From positions 1,719 to 65,718 of the forward strand of contig MKTW01000002.1 of NCBI GenBank assembly GCA_001898405.1: a stretch of DNA of 64,000 bases, in the 5' to 3' direction. Source of the DNA: Sphingobacteriales bacterium 44-61 (GTDB taxonomy: Bacteria; Bacteroidota; Bacteroidia; Chitinophagales; Chitinophagaceae). A program made the translations under genes and the position numbers. Below are positions 45,168 to 55,361 of this stretch, in pieces (position 1 is the stretch's first letter; each line of letters begins with the position of its first letter). The notes under the pieces were generated by a model. The model was not told the origin of the DNA. It worked only from the letters and a program-made list of their open reading frames with translations, and ran no database searches.

Positions 45168-46403
45168 ATGGCAAGCGAAAAAACAAGTTACCCCAAAGAG
45201 AAGATCCGCATCCTTTTCCTCGAGAATATCAGTGACCTGGCAGTAAAGAATTTCCAACAGCAGGGATACACCAAAGTGGAAAAGATCACCAAAGCATTGA
45301 CCGAAGAAGAACTGATCAAAGAGATCAAAGATGTACATATACTTGGCATCCGTTCCAAAACGCAGATCACGCAAAAAGTGCTGGATGCCGCCCAGAAGCT
45401 GCAGGCGATCGGATGTTTCTGTATCGGCGTAAACCAGGTGAACCTGGACGCTGCCACACGCCATGGCGTAGCAGTATTCAATGCACCGTATTCCAATACA
45501 AGATCCGTTGCAGAACTGGTGATCGGCCTTTCCATTATGCTGATCCGCCGCATCCCTGACAAAAACAAAGCCGCTCATGACGGCATCTGGATGAAAGATG
45601 CAAAAGGCAGTTTTGAGCTCAGGGGCAAAACCCTCGGCATTATCGGTTATGGCAATATCGGCAGCCAGGTTAGCGTGCTGGCCGAAGCACTGGGCATGAA
45701 AGTGATCTTTTACGATGTGGAAACCAAACTGCCGCTTGGCAATGCTACCGATGGTAAAACCCTGAAAGATGTACTGGGCAAAGCGGATGTAGTGACCCTC
45801 CACGTTCCTGAAACCTCGCAAACCAAGAATATCATCAACAAAACCACACTTAAATATTTTAAGAAAGGATCGATCCTGATCAACTATGCACGCGGCGAAG
45901 TGGTGGACCTGGAAGCCCTCCGCAAAGCCTTGCTCGAAGGGCAGCTTAGCGGTGCCGCCATTGATGTATTTCCCTGGGAGCCGGAGAAAAATGGCGACCG
46001 TTTTCAATCGCCCTTGCAGGACCTTCCCAATGTGATCCTGACCCCGCATATCGGTGGCTCCACGGAAGAAGCACAACAAAATATCGGGGAAGATGTAAGC
46101 ATAAAACTGTTCAATTTCCTGGAAAAAGGAATTACGTTTGGTTCGCATACAGTTCCTGCACTGGCATTGCCTCCGCAGGAGCGTTCACACAGGATCCTGC
46201 ATATACACAACAACGTGCCGGGTGTGCTTTCAGCGATCAATACCGAATTGTCAAAGCATAATATCAATATCGTTGGTCAGTATCTGAAAACGAATGAAGA
46301 TATTGGTTATGTGGTGCTGGATGTGGACAAGCAGCTTTCGAATAAGGCAGTGCAGGTGTTGAAGGATGTGAAGGAGACGATTAAGGTGAGGATGTTGTAT
46401 TAA
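45168..46403 (+). CDS. serA: D-3-phosphoglycerate dehydrogenase
   Basis: 411 residues, the length of the E. coli type. NAD-binding GIIGYGNIGSQVS is near residue 160, the substrate/catalytic residues sit in NYARGEVVD (Arg), the Glu of PWEPEKNGD and HIGGSTEEAQ (His). A C-terminal ACT domain (NNVPGVLSAINTELSKHNINI) is the serine-sensing site. It starts serine synthesis. The stop is 2 bases from the stop of the convergent next gene. Confidence 0.96.
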   Translation: MASEKTSYPKEKIRILFLENISDLAVKNFQQQGYTKVEKITKALTEEELIKEIKDVHILGIRSKTQITQKVLDAAQKLQAIGCFCIGVNQVNLDAATRHGVAVFNAPYSNTRSVAELVIGLSIMLIRRIPDKNKAAHDGIWMKDAKGSFELRGKTLGIIGYGNIGSQVSVLAEALGMKVIFYDVETKLPLGNATDGKTLKDVLGKADVVTLHVPETSQTKNIINKTTLKYFKKGSILINYARGEVVDLEALRKALLEGQLSGAAIDVFPWEPEKNGDRFQSPLQDLPNVILTPHIGGSTEEAQQNIGEDVSIKLFNFLEKGITFGSHTVPALALPPQERSHRILHIHNNVPGVLSAINTELSKHNINIVGQYLKTNEDIGYVVLDVDKQLSNKAVQVLKDVKETIKVRMLY

Positions 46404-46405
46404 AA

Positions 46406-47476
46406 TTATTTATTGTTTTCCGGTGTATTGACGCTACAAGGAATATCCGGAACGATTGTTTTCTTTTTAGTAATGATATCTAATTTTATCTCGCCAAACT
46501 TCATTGCCTGGAAAGCCTGGCTAAGCTGTTCTTTAGTTCCTTCTTTTATACTGAGGGGAATCGTTTGATCTCGTTGGGCTACTGTAAAATTGGTAAGCCC
46601 ATAATAAATTTTTTCGCCAATGCTGGCGCTCGCAAAAGCAATGGCATTCGCCCCAAAAGGTATCTGGTCTTCATATTGCTCAATATGAAAGATATTACCT
46701 TGACCAAAGGAACCAATGATGAGTAGTTTTTGCCCAGGAAAGAAAATGCACATGCTCAGAACTGAATTATTTGAAAAATCGGTCTTTAGATGTAGCTTTA
46801 TTTTTCTTACACCTAACTTCAGCTCTTCATATTGGTTCCCATAAGACCAGCCTGGTAGCGCTTCAATTCTAAAGTTATACATGCCATTGGTCCTAATATA
46901 ATCTACAAGATTTTCTGCTGGTGACTCTTCATTGTTCATTGTAGAGTCTTCTTCAGTTAGCAGTTTACCTGATTCTTCAATAAGGGTGTCAGTATAAAGA
47001 GTATCCAGGGCAGGACGTTTGACTATCAGATCAGGATGCATCGCTGCTTCATTTTTTACATACTCCAAAAAACAATCGATATCCTTATCTGTTAACATCG
47101 GATATGCGGTCATCATGGAGCCGAATTTCATCTTCAGGCACATAAAATAACTATTGGAGAATGTTACCCTTCCAGGGTTCCTGATATACTCTCTCAAAAG
47201 TTTTCTGTCCTTCACTCTTTCCTCAACGCCTGCTAAAGCCGGCCCTGTTAAATCTCTGAACACCGAATGGCAAGCTATACAACGCCCTTCGAAAATTGCT
47301 TTCCCTCTGTCAAGGCAGGGATCAACAGCCAGGTCTGAGGGTTTTAAAACTGTCTGGCCAATAGTATCGGCAGGTTGTTCATAACCCTTGAAAAACCAAC
47401 CATCATCATTTATCTTACCGGAATAGAAAGCCAATAATAGCAGAGTGGAAAACAAAAGGCAGATTAGCGGTTTCAT
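46406..47476 (-). CDS. Cytochrome c domain protein, exported
   Basis: 356 residues from ATG at 47476, which begins a signal peptide (LICLLFSTLLLLAFYSG). A single c-type haem site CIACH lies near residue 70 (GKAIFEGRCIACHSVFRDLTGPALAG) with a later Met (MMTAYPMLTDKDI) as possible axial ligand. The C-terminal half is unlike known domains. Probably carries electrons in the periplasm. Confidence 0.85.
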   Translation of the reverse strand: MKPLICLLFSTLLLLAFYSGKINDDGWFFKGYEQPADTIGQTVLKPSDLAVDPCLDRGKAIFEGRCIACHSVFRDLTGPALAGVEERVKDRKLLREYIRNPGRVTFSNSYFMCLKMKFGSMMTAYPMLTDKDIDCFLEYVKNEAAMHPDLIVKRPALDTLYTDTLIEESGKLLTEEDSTMNNEESPAENLVDYIRTNGMYNFRIEALPGWSYGNQYEELKLGVRKIKLHLKTDFSNNSVLSMCIFFPGQKLLIIGSFGQGNIFHIEQYEDQIPFGANAIAFASASIGEKIYYGLTNFTVAQRDQTIPLSIKEGTKEQLSQAFQAMKFGEIKLDIITKKKTIVPDIPCSVNTPENNK

Positions 47477-47560
47477 GCAACAGTTTGATTTTAACCGATC
47501 AATATGAGGACTGATAACCAAGCAACACAGCACTGCAAAACAGAAAGAATAACCGAATGT

Positions 47561-48070
47561 TTAAAGTAATGCCATTATTTTCTTTGCTCTCGACCGGAAC
47601 GCCGGTGTTTCGCTATCCCACCTGTCTTCGATAATCGCTTTCAACTCCGGCTTTATTTCCGGGTATTGCTTTGAAAGATTCTCCAGCACCGTCAATGAAA
47701 ACGCTTTCACTGCTGCTTTTTCTTTCGGATCACTGATGTACTCAAAACAAAGATTCATCGCCACACCATGATATTTTTCGGGGATCTCAATATGTTGCAT
47801 CAGGCGGATCGAATTGCGCCTGACAGATGGATGTGTATCTGTTCTTTCCAGGTTTTTGAATAAGGCGGGCAGGTGTTTCCTGATCAATGAAGGATGCGCT
47901 TCAATCACATAACTGACAGGCCAGGCAGCCAACTGCACCACACGGTATTCATCTTTTAAAAACAGTTCGAAAAGCTCAGCAAAACGTTCCGGTGAATTGC
48001 CGACCCATTTAACTACTTTCAGGCAATTGGCTTTGGAATGTTCTTTTAAAAGTTGTGCACGCAGGTCCAT
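47561..48070 (-). CDS. HEAT-repeat-like protein
   Basis: 169 residues, nearly all helices in HEAT style (HPSVRRNSIRLMQHIEIPEKYHGVAMNLCFEYI). No signal peptide. It may hold proteins together; function unknown. Confidence 0.8.
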   Translation of the reverse strand: MDLRAQLLKEHSKANCLKVVKWVGNSPERFAELFELFLKDEYRVVQLAAWPVSYVIEAHPSLIRKHLPALFKNLERTDTHPSVRRNSIRLMQHIEIPEKYHGVAMNLCFEYISDPKEKAAVKAFSLTVLENLSKQYPEIKPELKAIIEDRWDSETPAFRSRAKKIMALL

Positions 48071-48115
48071 GAACTATCTTGATTGAATGAATAACTTTAC
48101 GGATAATCTTTAGCA

Positions 48116-49018
48116 ATGTACAGATTTCTGATCTCACTCATCATTCTCAGCCTTGCTTTGCAAGCCTGCAACGATAAGTCGGCACCAAAGCCGATCGTGA
48201 TGCAAACAGATTTTGGACTTAAAGACGGTGCCGTATCTGCAATGAAAGGCGTAGCCTATACAGTAGATCCGCGCTTATCCATGTTTGATCTCACCCATGA
48301 AATTCCCGCTTACAATATCTGGGAAGCGGCTTACCGGCTTAACCAAACAGTACCATACTGGCCACCCGAAACAGTGTTTGTGTCAGTAGTTGATCCGGGC
48401 GTGGGCACTGACCGCCAATCGGTGGTGGCAGAAACAAGGAACGGGCATTATATCGTAACGCCGGATAATGGCACGCTGACTTTACTGGCTGATGAGATCG
48501 GCATTGTTTCATTGCGCCAGATCGATGAATCCGTTAATCGAAGGCAGGGTTCTTCAGCATCGTATACATTTCATGGCCGCGACGTGTATGCTTATACAGC
48601 AGCCAGGCTGGCTTCGGGAAAGATCAGGTTTGAGCAGGTCGGGCCAGAGCTTAATCGACCGGTGGTGAAGATACCGTATCAGCGGGCTGAATTAAAGGAA
48701 GGTGTTTTAAAAGGGAATATCCCTGTGTTGGATATTCAGTACGGGAATATCTGGAGCAATATTCCGGATAGCCTTGTTCAGAAAGCAGGTTTCCGGATCG
48801 GGGATAGTTTGGATGTAAAGATTTTGCATGTGGATTCGTTGGTTTACCAGGAACGGATTCTGTATGCAAATACTTTTGGAGAGGTGGCGGAAGGAAAGCC
48901 ATTGGGATATTTGAATAGTTTGTTGAATTTTTCAGTGGCGATTAATAGGGGAAGTTTGGCAGAGAAGAAAAAGATTGGGTCAGGGGCGGAATGGAAGATC
49001 GAAGTACACAAAAACTAA
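48116..49018 (+). CDS. SAM hydrolase (DUF62 / adenosyl-hydroxide family) lipoprotein
   Basis: 300 residues. Lipoprotein signal ends in LALQAC. MQTDFGLKDGAVSAMKG, DLTHEIPAYNIWEAAY, VFVSVVDPGVGTDR and TPDNGTLTLL match PF01887, enzymes that split S-adenosylmethionine with water (relatives of fluorinase). The TFHGRDVYAYTAARLA block is also present. An exported lipoprotein form is unusual for an enzyme whose substrate is cytoplasmic. Confidence 0.9.
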   Translation: MYRFLISLIILSLALQACNDKSAPKPIVMQTDFGLKDGAVSAMKGVAYTVDPRLSMFDLTHEIPAYNIWEAAYRLNQTVPYWPPETVFVSVVDPGVGTDRQSVVAETRNGHYIVTPDNGTLTLLADEIGIVSLRQIDESVNRRQGSSASYTFHGRDVYAYTAARLASGKIRFEQVGPELNRPVVKIPYQRAELKEGVLKGNIPVLDIQYGNIWSNIPDSLVQKAGFRIGDSLDVKILHVDSLVYQERILYANTFGEVAEGKPLGYLNSLLNFSVAINRGSLAEKKKIGSGAEWKIEVHKN

Positions 49019-49064
49019 TCCTCCATGACACCATTGCAGCGAATCCAGAAGAAATTGTATGGCA

Positions 49065-49421
49065 TTATAAACTCTGTCCAAAAGTCAGCAAATTGCTGTC
49101 CGGGTCAAGCATTGAAAACTCTTTCTGTCCCCATGGCTTTGTTTCAATACGCCCGTTAGGATGGATCTCTGTATTGTTGTCCAGGAATGATCTATATAAG
49201 TTATCAATGTCGTTTGTCCGGATATACACTTGCCCGTAATTTTCTTTGGGGTCAAGTTCTTTAAATTCAAAAAAGTGAATTTGTATATTGTCTTTTACCA
49301 CCATTAAATAGCCGTCATAGTCAGTGTTTCCAAATTCTTTAAATCCCAACTTATTTATATAAAAATCCTTTGTTACTGATTTATTGCGCATGGGCAATTT
49401 TGGATTAATCTCTGTTAGCAT
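49065..49421 (-). CDS. VOC family / bleomycin resistance-like protein
   Basis: 118 residues with the two beta-alpha-beta-beta-beta units of the VOC fold: VTKDFYINKLGFKEFG, IQIHFFEFKELD, and WGQKEFSMLDPDSNLLTFG at the end. Similar proteins bind bleomycin or act on small ligands. It is a single gene. Confidence 0.85.
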   Translation of the reverse strand: MLTEINPKLPMRNKSVTKDFYINKLGFKEFGNTDYDGYLMVVKDNIQIHFFEFKELDPKENYGQVYIRTNDIDNLYRSFLDNNTEIHPNGRIETKPWGQKEFSMLDPDSNLLTFGQSL

Positions 49422-49663
49422 TCTTTTTTTTGCAAAGCTTAAAATTCTTTACTTATTCGCGCTTGATTGAAATCAGTAAATCGGAAAATTGGGTCCGGAA
49501 AATAAAATACCGGCCCGAATAATTGTCTGCACAGGATCTTATCGACCGTAAAAGCGAGAATGCCTAAGCTGAAACCGGTTATTTTTCCTATAATTTATAT
49601 TATGTTAAATATTGAATTCCTGAACACCCCATATCCCCACATTCCATCTCTATACTCCCAAAT

Positions 49664-49693
49664 AAAAAAACGGCTCCTTTTCAGAAGCCGTTT
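49664..49693 (-). terminator. Terminator of TPR gene
   Basis: On the minus strand AACGGCT pairs with AGCCGTT and runs into seven T. It lies 23 bases past the stop of the gene ending at 49716. Confidence 0.85.
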
Positions 49694-49715
49694 CCAATTC
49701 ATCTCCTACCAAAGC

Positions 49716-51044
49716 TTAACGGATCGATCCATACAGATCATTCCATTTCTTCTCCTGCTCTGCATATTTAGCAACATCAGCAGGTTTGCCTTTGGCCTTA
49801 TCTTTTTTGTAAGTATAAATATCACCCAGGTAGCCAGCCACATTTTTGTACTGTTGTTTTTCAGGACCAGTAAGTGATCCTTTTTTGCCAAACAGTTCGG
49901 CCGCTTTTTCATACGAAACCCTTGCAGCTTCATAGTTATCATCAAATTCTTTCTCAAGCGCATCCCTTTTCGCTACACTTTCTTTGGATGGCTGAGCTCC
50001 AGGCTTGGTCGCTTTTTTGATCTCTGCAGCCAGGGCTTCTTTCTTTTCGTTGATGCCTGCCGCTTTGTTGATATAGTATTCACCAAGATAAAGATTCGGC
50101 AAGATTTCGTTGGGATTGTTCTCCGCTGATTTCTTGAAAGTGGCAACCATTTTGGTTTCCAGTTCTGCTGCATTGGCAGGCTTCACTGCTCCTTCTTTAT
50201 CTGAATAAAGCGTGTCGTAGATAAGCTGACCGAGCAGAAGGCTGGATTTATAGTTGGTGGGATCATTTACCAATACCTGCTCCAGCGATTTGATTTTTGC
50301 ATCAAAAGTTTCTTCAAGACCTACAGCAAAATCTGTTTTGTCGTATTTGAAGAATTCGCTTTGCGGATAAAGCTCGGCTCCAAGCGCTTTGTATTTATCA
50401 AATGCAGCCATGTCTTTTTTGGTAAAATTGTAACGCACCAGGTATTTGTAAATGTCTTCAAAACCCTGTCCCTGGATCTTGGCATCAGCCAGGCGACCGT
50501 AATATTTGGCAGCCACATCCGCTTTATTATCATTCTCAGCCATGATACCTGCAAGGATCAGGCTGTTGGTATCTATTGGAGCAGCAAATAATTTTTTCTC
50601 GATCATGAAATCGGACAAAGCCACTGCCTTTTCAAATTTTGGCAGGCCTGCAGCCCATTTCTTTTCCTGGTAATCCTTGTAGCCGGCATTGAAATAAGTA
50701 GTGTGCAGGTAAGAAGGTGCATTCTTATAAGGAATATCAGCCATCAGGGCAAGATCGGGTTGCATTTCCCTGTACTTCATAAAGGCTGCATAAGCGTCTG
50801 CCCTCAGTTGGTCGGCTTCTGCTGCGTTGGCTGGATCATCTGCAACGGCAGCATAAGCTGTCGCCTTCAGAATAAACGCTTCGGGCTTGGAAGCAAATTT
50901 GGCATTGGCCATACCCTTGTCGATTTCCTTTTTGGCTTCAGCAAACTGATTTACAAAAAGTTTGGTTTTAATATCATCATAGCGCTGTGCCTGACCCATA
51001 ATGGCAAACGTCAGCATCGTTAAAAGGAATGTGGTCTTTTTCAT
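49716..51044 (-). CDS. Exported TPR-type protein
   Basis: 442 residues with a signal peptide (FLLTMLTFAIMGQAQ). Helix pairs with TPR spacing fill most of the protein (LFVNQFAEAKKEIDKGM, NPTNYKSSLLLGQLIYDTLY, ENNPNEILPNLYLGEYYINKA). The end is Lys-rich. It lies 49 bp downstream of gyrA on the same strand, perhaps cotranscribed. Probably a periplasmic scaffold. Confidence 0.85.
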   Translation of the reverse strand: MKKTTFLLTMLTFAIMGQAQRYDDIKTKLFVNQFAEAKKEIDKGMANAKFASKPEAFILKATAYAAVADDPANAAEADQLRADAYAAFMKYREMQPDLALMADIPYKNAPSYLHTTYFNAGYKDYQEKKWAAGLPKFEKAVALSDFMIEKKLFAAPIDTNSLILAGIMAENDNKADVAAKYYGRLADAKIQGQGFEDIYKYLVRYNFTKKDMAAFDKYKALGAELYPQSEFFKYDKTDFAVGLEETFDAKIKSLEQVLVNDPTNYKSSLLLGQLIYDTLYSDKEGAVKPANAAELETKMVATFKKSAENNPNEILPNLYLGEYYINKAAGINEKKEALAAEIKKATKPGAQPSKESVAKRDALEKEFDDNYEAARVSYEKAAELFGKKGSLTGPEKQQYKNVAGYLGDIYTYKKDKAKGKPADVAKYAEQEKKWNDLYGSIR

Positions 51045-51092
51045 TATTTAAATTGAATTGATAGATAATTAATAATAAAACAATACGTCCAC

Positions 51093-53672
51093 TTATTCTT
51101 CCGTGTTGTTTTCTGAAGATGGATTTGCTGCCGCATCCGTTGCGTCATCGCCTCCAGCTTCAGGTGCAGCCGGGTGCGCCGTGTCTGCCTGCTCCTCATC
51201 CAGCTTGGTGATGGCGGCTATTTCATCGCCTTCATCCAGCCTGATCAGTTTTACACCCTGCGTCGCTCTTCCCTGTTCGCTGATATTGGCCACTTTCATC
51301 CGGATCGTTACACCGCTTTTACAGGTGATCATCAGGTCCTGCGTTTCCGCCACATCCAGCATACCTACCAGGCTTCCTGTTTTTTCCGTTACATTGATGG
51401 TTTTGACGCCTTTACCACCTCGGTTGGTGAAGCGGTACTCGTCAACCGGTGTTCTTTTTCCAAACCCTTTTTCACTCACCACCAGCACTGTTTTGGATGC
51501 ATCGATTTCTGGGTTTACACAAATCATACCAACTACCTCATCATTCGCATCTTCTACTTCAATGCCTGCCACTCCAATGGCACCGCGACCGGTTGCCCTC
51601 ACTTTTTGTTCGGAGAAACGGATCGCACGGCCACTCTTCACCGCCATCATGATCTCGGAATTGCCATCGGTCATTTTTGCTTCCAGCAGTTCATCACCTT
51701 CATTGATAGTGATGGCATTCACACCTGTCTGGCGCGGACGGCTGAAATCAAGCAATTCCGTTTTTTTGATGATCCCCTTCTTGGTACAAAGTACAATATT
51801 GTGTGATTTTACAAACTCTTCATCTTTCAGGTCCTTCACATCAATGATGGCGCGGATCTTATCATCCTGGGGTAACTGGATAAGGTTCTGGATCGCTCTT
51901 CCTTTGCTGGTTTTCTCTCCTTCAGGTATTTCGTATACGTTCAACCAGTAGCATCTTCCTTTTTCTGTAAAGAACAGCATGCTATGATGGGTGGAAGCTA
52001 CGAAAAGATGTTCAATATAATCCTCGTCCCTCGTTTTGCCGCCGATCACTCCCCTTCCGCCACGGCGCTGCGCACGGTATTCATCTGCCGGCGTACGTTT
52101 TATATAACCAAGATGTGAGATCGTGATCACTACGTCTTCTTCCTTGATCAGGTCTTTAATGCGCACTTCATTATCGAGGTAAGTGATCTCGGTCTTCCGT
52201 TCATCACCATATTTTTCTTTGATCTCCAGCAGTTCTTTCCTGATCACACCATAACGGAGTGCTTCATTGGCCAGCAACTCTTTCAGCTCCCCGATCAGTT
52301 TCATCAATTCATCGTATTCTTCCTTGATCTTCTCTCTTTCCATGCCGGTAAGGCGTTGCAAACGCAATTCCAGTATGGCTTTGGCCTGCACTTCATCCAA
52401 TCCCCAACCTGCATTCACGAGATTGTCTTTCGCTATTTCAGGCGTAGCCGAGTTCCGGATCATCGTGATCACTTCATCCAGGTGATCCAGCGCTATCAGG
52501 TAGCCCTGCAGTATATGCGCCCGTTTTTCTGCTTCCCTTAATTCAAACTGGGTGCGGCGTACCACCACTTCATGACGGAACTCCACGAACTCGCTGATCA
52601 GATCTTTCAGGTTCAGCGTTTTTGGCCTTCCCTTCACAATGGCAACGTTGTTGATGCCATAAGAGGTTTGCAGTTCAGTAAGCTTATAGAGTTGGTTAAC
52701 GATCACATTGGCCACCCCATCCCTTTTCAGGTCGATCACGATCCGGGTGCCTTCTTTGTTGTTCGATTCATTGTTCACATGCGCCACCCCTTCTATCAGT
52801 TTTTCGTTCACCAGTTCACCAATGCGGTTGGTAAGCGAATCCCTGTTTACCTGGTAAGGCACTTCTGTGATAATGATCTGTTCGCGGCCACTGGGTTTTG
52901 TATCAATATTCAAACGGCCTCTCAGTACCACACGTCCCCTGCCGAAATGCATGGCAGCCTTCACTCCTTCCATTCCGTAAATGATACCGGCTGTAGGGAA
53001 GTCAGGTGCTTTTACATATTGCATCAACTCATCGATCGTGATCTCACGGTTGTCGATGTAGGCAACACAACCATCGATCACTTCAGAGAGATTGTGCGGC
53101 ATCATGTTCGTGGCCATGCCTACGGCGATGCCGCTGCTGCCGTTGATCAGCAGTTGCGGGATACGTGTAGGCAGTATCGAAGGTTCCTTTTCGGAGTCGT
53201 CAAAGTTGAGTTGGAAATCTACCGTGTCCTTCTCGATATCATCAAGCATATGCTCGCCCAGGCGGTCGAGCCTTACTTCGGTATACCTCATTGCTGCGGG
53301 ATCATCACCGTCCTGGTTACCGAAATTACCCTGGCCATCAACCAGTGTATAGCGCATGTTCCAGTCCTGCGCCAGACGGGCCATGGCAAAATAAACAGAA
53401 GAATCACCATGCGGGTGATATTTACCCAATACCTCACCTACCACACGGGCTGATTTCTTATAGGGTTTGTTATGGTTCAGCCCAAGTTCGTTCATTGCGA
53501 ATAAAATGCGCCTGTGTACGGGCTTGAAGCCATCTCTTACATCCGGCAGGGCCCGTCCCACGATCACCGACATTGAATAATCGATGTACGCGGTCTTCAT
53601 CTGCTCCTCGATATTTACCGGAATAATGCGGTCAATATCATTCGTTTCCTGAGGTCCAAAATTCTCTTCCAT
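51093..53672 (-). CDS. gyrA: DNA gyrase subunit A
   Basis: 859 residues. Catalytic Tyr130 is in [10 protein letters not shown]. The quinolone region reads [15 protein letters not shown] with S91 at the position of E. coli Ser83 and F95 at that of Asp87. Six C-terminal blades wrap DNA, with the GyrA box QRRGGRG near residue 537. The acidic tail ([22 protein letters not shown]) is usual. With GyrB it adds negative supercoils. No other gyrase gene is in the window. Confidence 0.98.
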   Translation of the reverse strand: MEENFGPQETNDIDRIIPVNIEEQMKTAYIDYSMSVIVGRALPDVRDGFKPVHRRILFAMNELGLNHNKPYKKSARVVGEVLGKYHPHGDSSVYFAMARLAQDWNMRYTLVDGQGNFGNQDGDDPAAMRYTEVRLDRLGEHMLDDIEKDTVDFQLNFDDSEKEPSILPTRIPQLLINGSSGIAVGMATNMMPHNLSEVIDGCVAYIDNREITIDELMQYVKAPDFPTAGIIYGMEGVKAAMHFGRGRVVLRGRLNIDTKPSGREQIIITEVPYQVNRDSLTNRIGELVNEKLIEGVAHVNNESNNKEGTRIVIDLKRDGVANVIVNQLYKLTELQTSYGINNVAIVKGRPKTLNLKDLISEFVEFRHEVVVRRTQFELREAEKRAHILQGYLIALDHLDEVITMIRNSATPEIAKDNLVNAGWGLDEVQAKAILELRLQRLTGMEREKIKEEYDELMKLIGELKELLANEALRYGVIRKELLEIKEKYGDERKTEITYLDNEVRIKDLIKEEDVVITISHLGYIKRTPADEYRAQRRGGRGVIGGKTRDEDYIEHLFVASTHHSMLFFTEKGRCYWLNVYEIPEGEKTSKGRAIQNLIQLPQDDKIRAIIDVKDLKDEEFVKSHNIVLCTKKGIIKKTELLDFSRPRQTGVNAITINEGDELLEAKMTDGNSEIMMAVKSGRAIRFSEQKVRATGRGAIGVAGIEVEDANDEVVGMICVNPEIDASKTVLVVSEKGFGKRTPVDEYRFTNRGGKGVKTINVTEKTGSLVGMLDVAETQDLMITCKSGVTIRMKVANISEQGRATQGVKLIRLDEGDEIAAITKLDEEQADTAHPAAPEAGGDDATDAAANPSSENNTEE

Positions 53673-53900
53673 AATTATTAGGGATCTTTGTTATTTACCC
53701 TTCAAAATCAAGGCTTTTAAGGGCTTGCAAATCTACTTTTTTTGGGGCGCAAAACCTGACAAACAAAACTGTTTTTTGCCCTATTTTTCCACGGCTGTGG
53801 ATTATTGTGCAACAGCAGGAAAATAGGAGTTTTATAACATCCTCTTTGCACTTGACGGCACAGATTTTACGTTGATATTAATCTACCAATAGAGAATGTT

Positions 53901-55316
53901 ATGGTAAACTATCTTCTTCTGCGCGACAACAAGGAAACAGGGCCGTTCTCCCTGGAAGACTTGTTAAAAATGGGCCTGAAGGCCTATGACCTGGTATGGA
54001 TCTCCGGTAAAAGTGCGGCCTGGCGCTATCCCAGCGAAATTGATGAGCTAAAGCCTTATGCTCCGGAAGTGGAAGAACAGCCTTTTGATCGGTTCTTCAA
54101 AAAACCCGATACTGCCCAGCAAACAGCCCCTGTACCCAGCCCTGCTCCCCAGGCAGAGATCCCGGCAGCGCACCAGGCATATGCGCCCAAAGTTGCCGTT
54201 GCAGAACAACAAAAATATGTGGCTAAGAAATCAGTGTTCGTTACCCTGCCCAATCAGCTTGCCGAAAAGAAAACGGCAGCAACGCCGAAGCCAGTCCCTG
54301 TTCCGAAACCCACCCCCGCTCCGATCCCGGATTATACCGCAACAGACCTGAATGAAACAATCACCATTACAGAAAACCCTGTTGCCAAAATAAAATATTC
54401 GCAGCCCCTTGATGAGATCAAGGAAATGTATGTAAAAACACTGCGTGAAAGGAAAGAAAGGATCGCAAGAAAAAGCTTTTTGAAAGTAAACCTGAAAAGA
54501 GCTGCTGTTGTAGGCGGACTGATCGGGATCGGCGTACTGGTAGGGTTCATTCTTCAATCAAAACCTGCAGCGGATGGCTCCCTTGCTCAAAAACCGTCTT
54601 CTTCTACAGCAAGTGCAGTACTTGCAGAACAAGCTCCCCCTGCAGGACTTGAACCAGCGACCGACTCAGTATCAGAGCAATCTGCAACGGTTATACCAGA
54701 ATCGCCAAAGCAGGAACCCGTTCGCCAGCCGCTGACTTCATCACCAGCTCCAGCTATGAACAATGATGATCTTGCTGCAGAAAAAGAAGTTATTGTTCCT
54801 TCTTCAAAAGCAAAAGCAGTAATGCCTGCTCCGCAATTAAAAGAGGAACCGGTTATTGCCCAGCAGGATTATATCGCAGCAGATAAAGACCCTGTAAGTG
54901 GTGAAAGAACACGCGCAATGAGATCATCCGAACAAAAAGAAAACCCGGAAAGAAAAACAGTATCTGTTACACCTGATCGCTCTTCCTCTTCCGAAAGAAC
55001 ACTCCCAGGCTGGGGCAGCCAGGTAACCGTCAGCAGCAATGATTATAAACGCGTGGCATTAGGTGGGATCCGCAACCTGGAACTGACCGTAACCAACCGT
55101 TCCAAATACAATCTTGACCAGGTAACCGTAGAAGTGCAATACATCAAACCTAATGAGCAACCTGTTAAAACGGAAATGGTGCAATTCAAATCTATTTCAG
55201 CAAATGAATCTGAAACAGTACGTGTTCCTGACACCAATCGTGGAGTGAGAGTGGAATTTAAAATAGTAAGAATAGGCAGCAGGCAGGCGAATGATCTGGC
55301 TGTAGGAGGCCGTTAA
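53901..55316 (+). CDS. GYF_2 domain membrane protein
   Basis: 471 residues. Residues 1-55 form a GYF_2 domain (YLLLRDNKETGPFSLEDLLKMG, then WISGKSAAWRYPSEI). A Pro/Ala-rich linker and one TM segment (AAVVGGLIGIGVLVGFIL, about 200-217) follow, then a low-complexity Ser/Pro/Glu region and a C-terminal beta domain (RVALGGIRNLELTVTNRSKYN). It may bind a partner peptide in the cytoplasm and reach the periplasm. Function unknown. Confidence 0.85.
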   Translation: MVNYLLLRDNKETGPFSLEDLLKMGLKAYDLVWISGKSAAWRYPSEIDELKPYAPEVEEQPFDRFFKKPDTAQQTAPVPSPAPQAEIPAAHQAYAPKVAVAEQQKYVAKKSVFVTLPNQLAEKKTAATPKPVPVPKPTPAPIPDYTATDLNETITITENPVAKIKYSQPLDEIKEMYVKTLRERKERIARKSFLKVNLKRAAVVGGLIGIGVLVGFILQSKPAADGSLAQKPSSSTASAVLAEQAPPAGLEPATDSVSEQSATVIPESPKQEPVRQPLTSSPAPAMNNDDLAAEKEVIVPSSKAKAVMPAPQLKEEPVIAQQDYIAADKDPVSGERTRAMRSSEQKENPERKTVSVTPDRSSSSERTLPGWGSQVTVSSNDYKRVALGGIRNLELTVTNRSKYNLDQVTVEVQYIKPNEQPVKTEMVQFKSISANESETVRVPDTNRGVRVEFKIVRIGSRQANDLAVGGR

Positions 55317-55323
55317 TTTATTT

Positions 55324-55357
55324 ATATGGGAGTCTTGCATCAACAAGACTCCCATAT
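55324..55357. terminator. Bidirectional terminator between convergent genes
   Basis: A perfect 14-bp stem ATATGGGAGTCTTG with a six-base loop sits between the stop at 55316 and the stop at 55362. Confidence 0.8.
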
Positions 55358-55361
55358 GATT

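Noticed and set aside
45048-46148. 366-codon minus-strand frame opposite serA
   Set aside because: serA is unmistakable here; the antisense frame is Cys/His-rich noise of a codon-biased gene.
52572-53453. 293-codon plus-strand frame opposite gyrA
   Set aside because: Shadow of gyrA with no known motifs.
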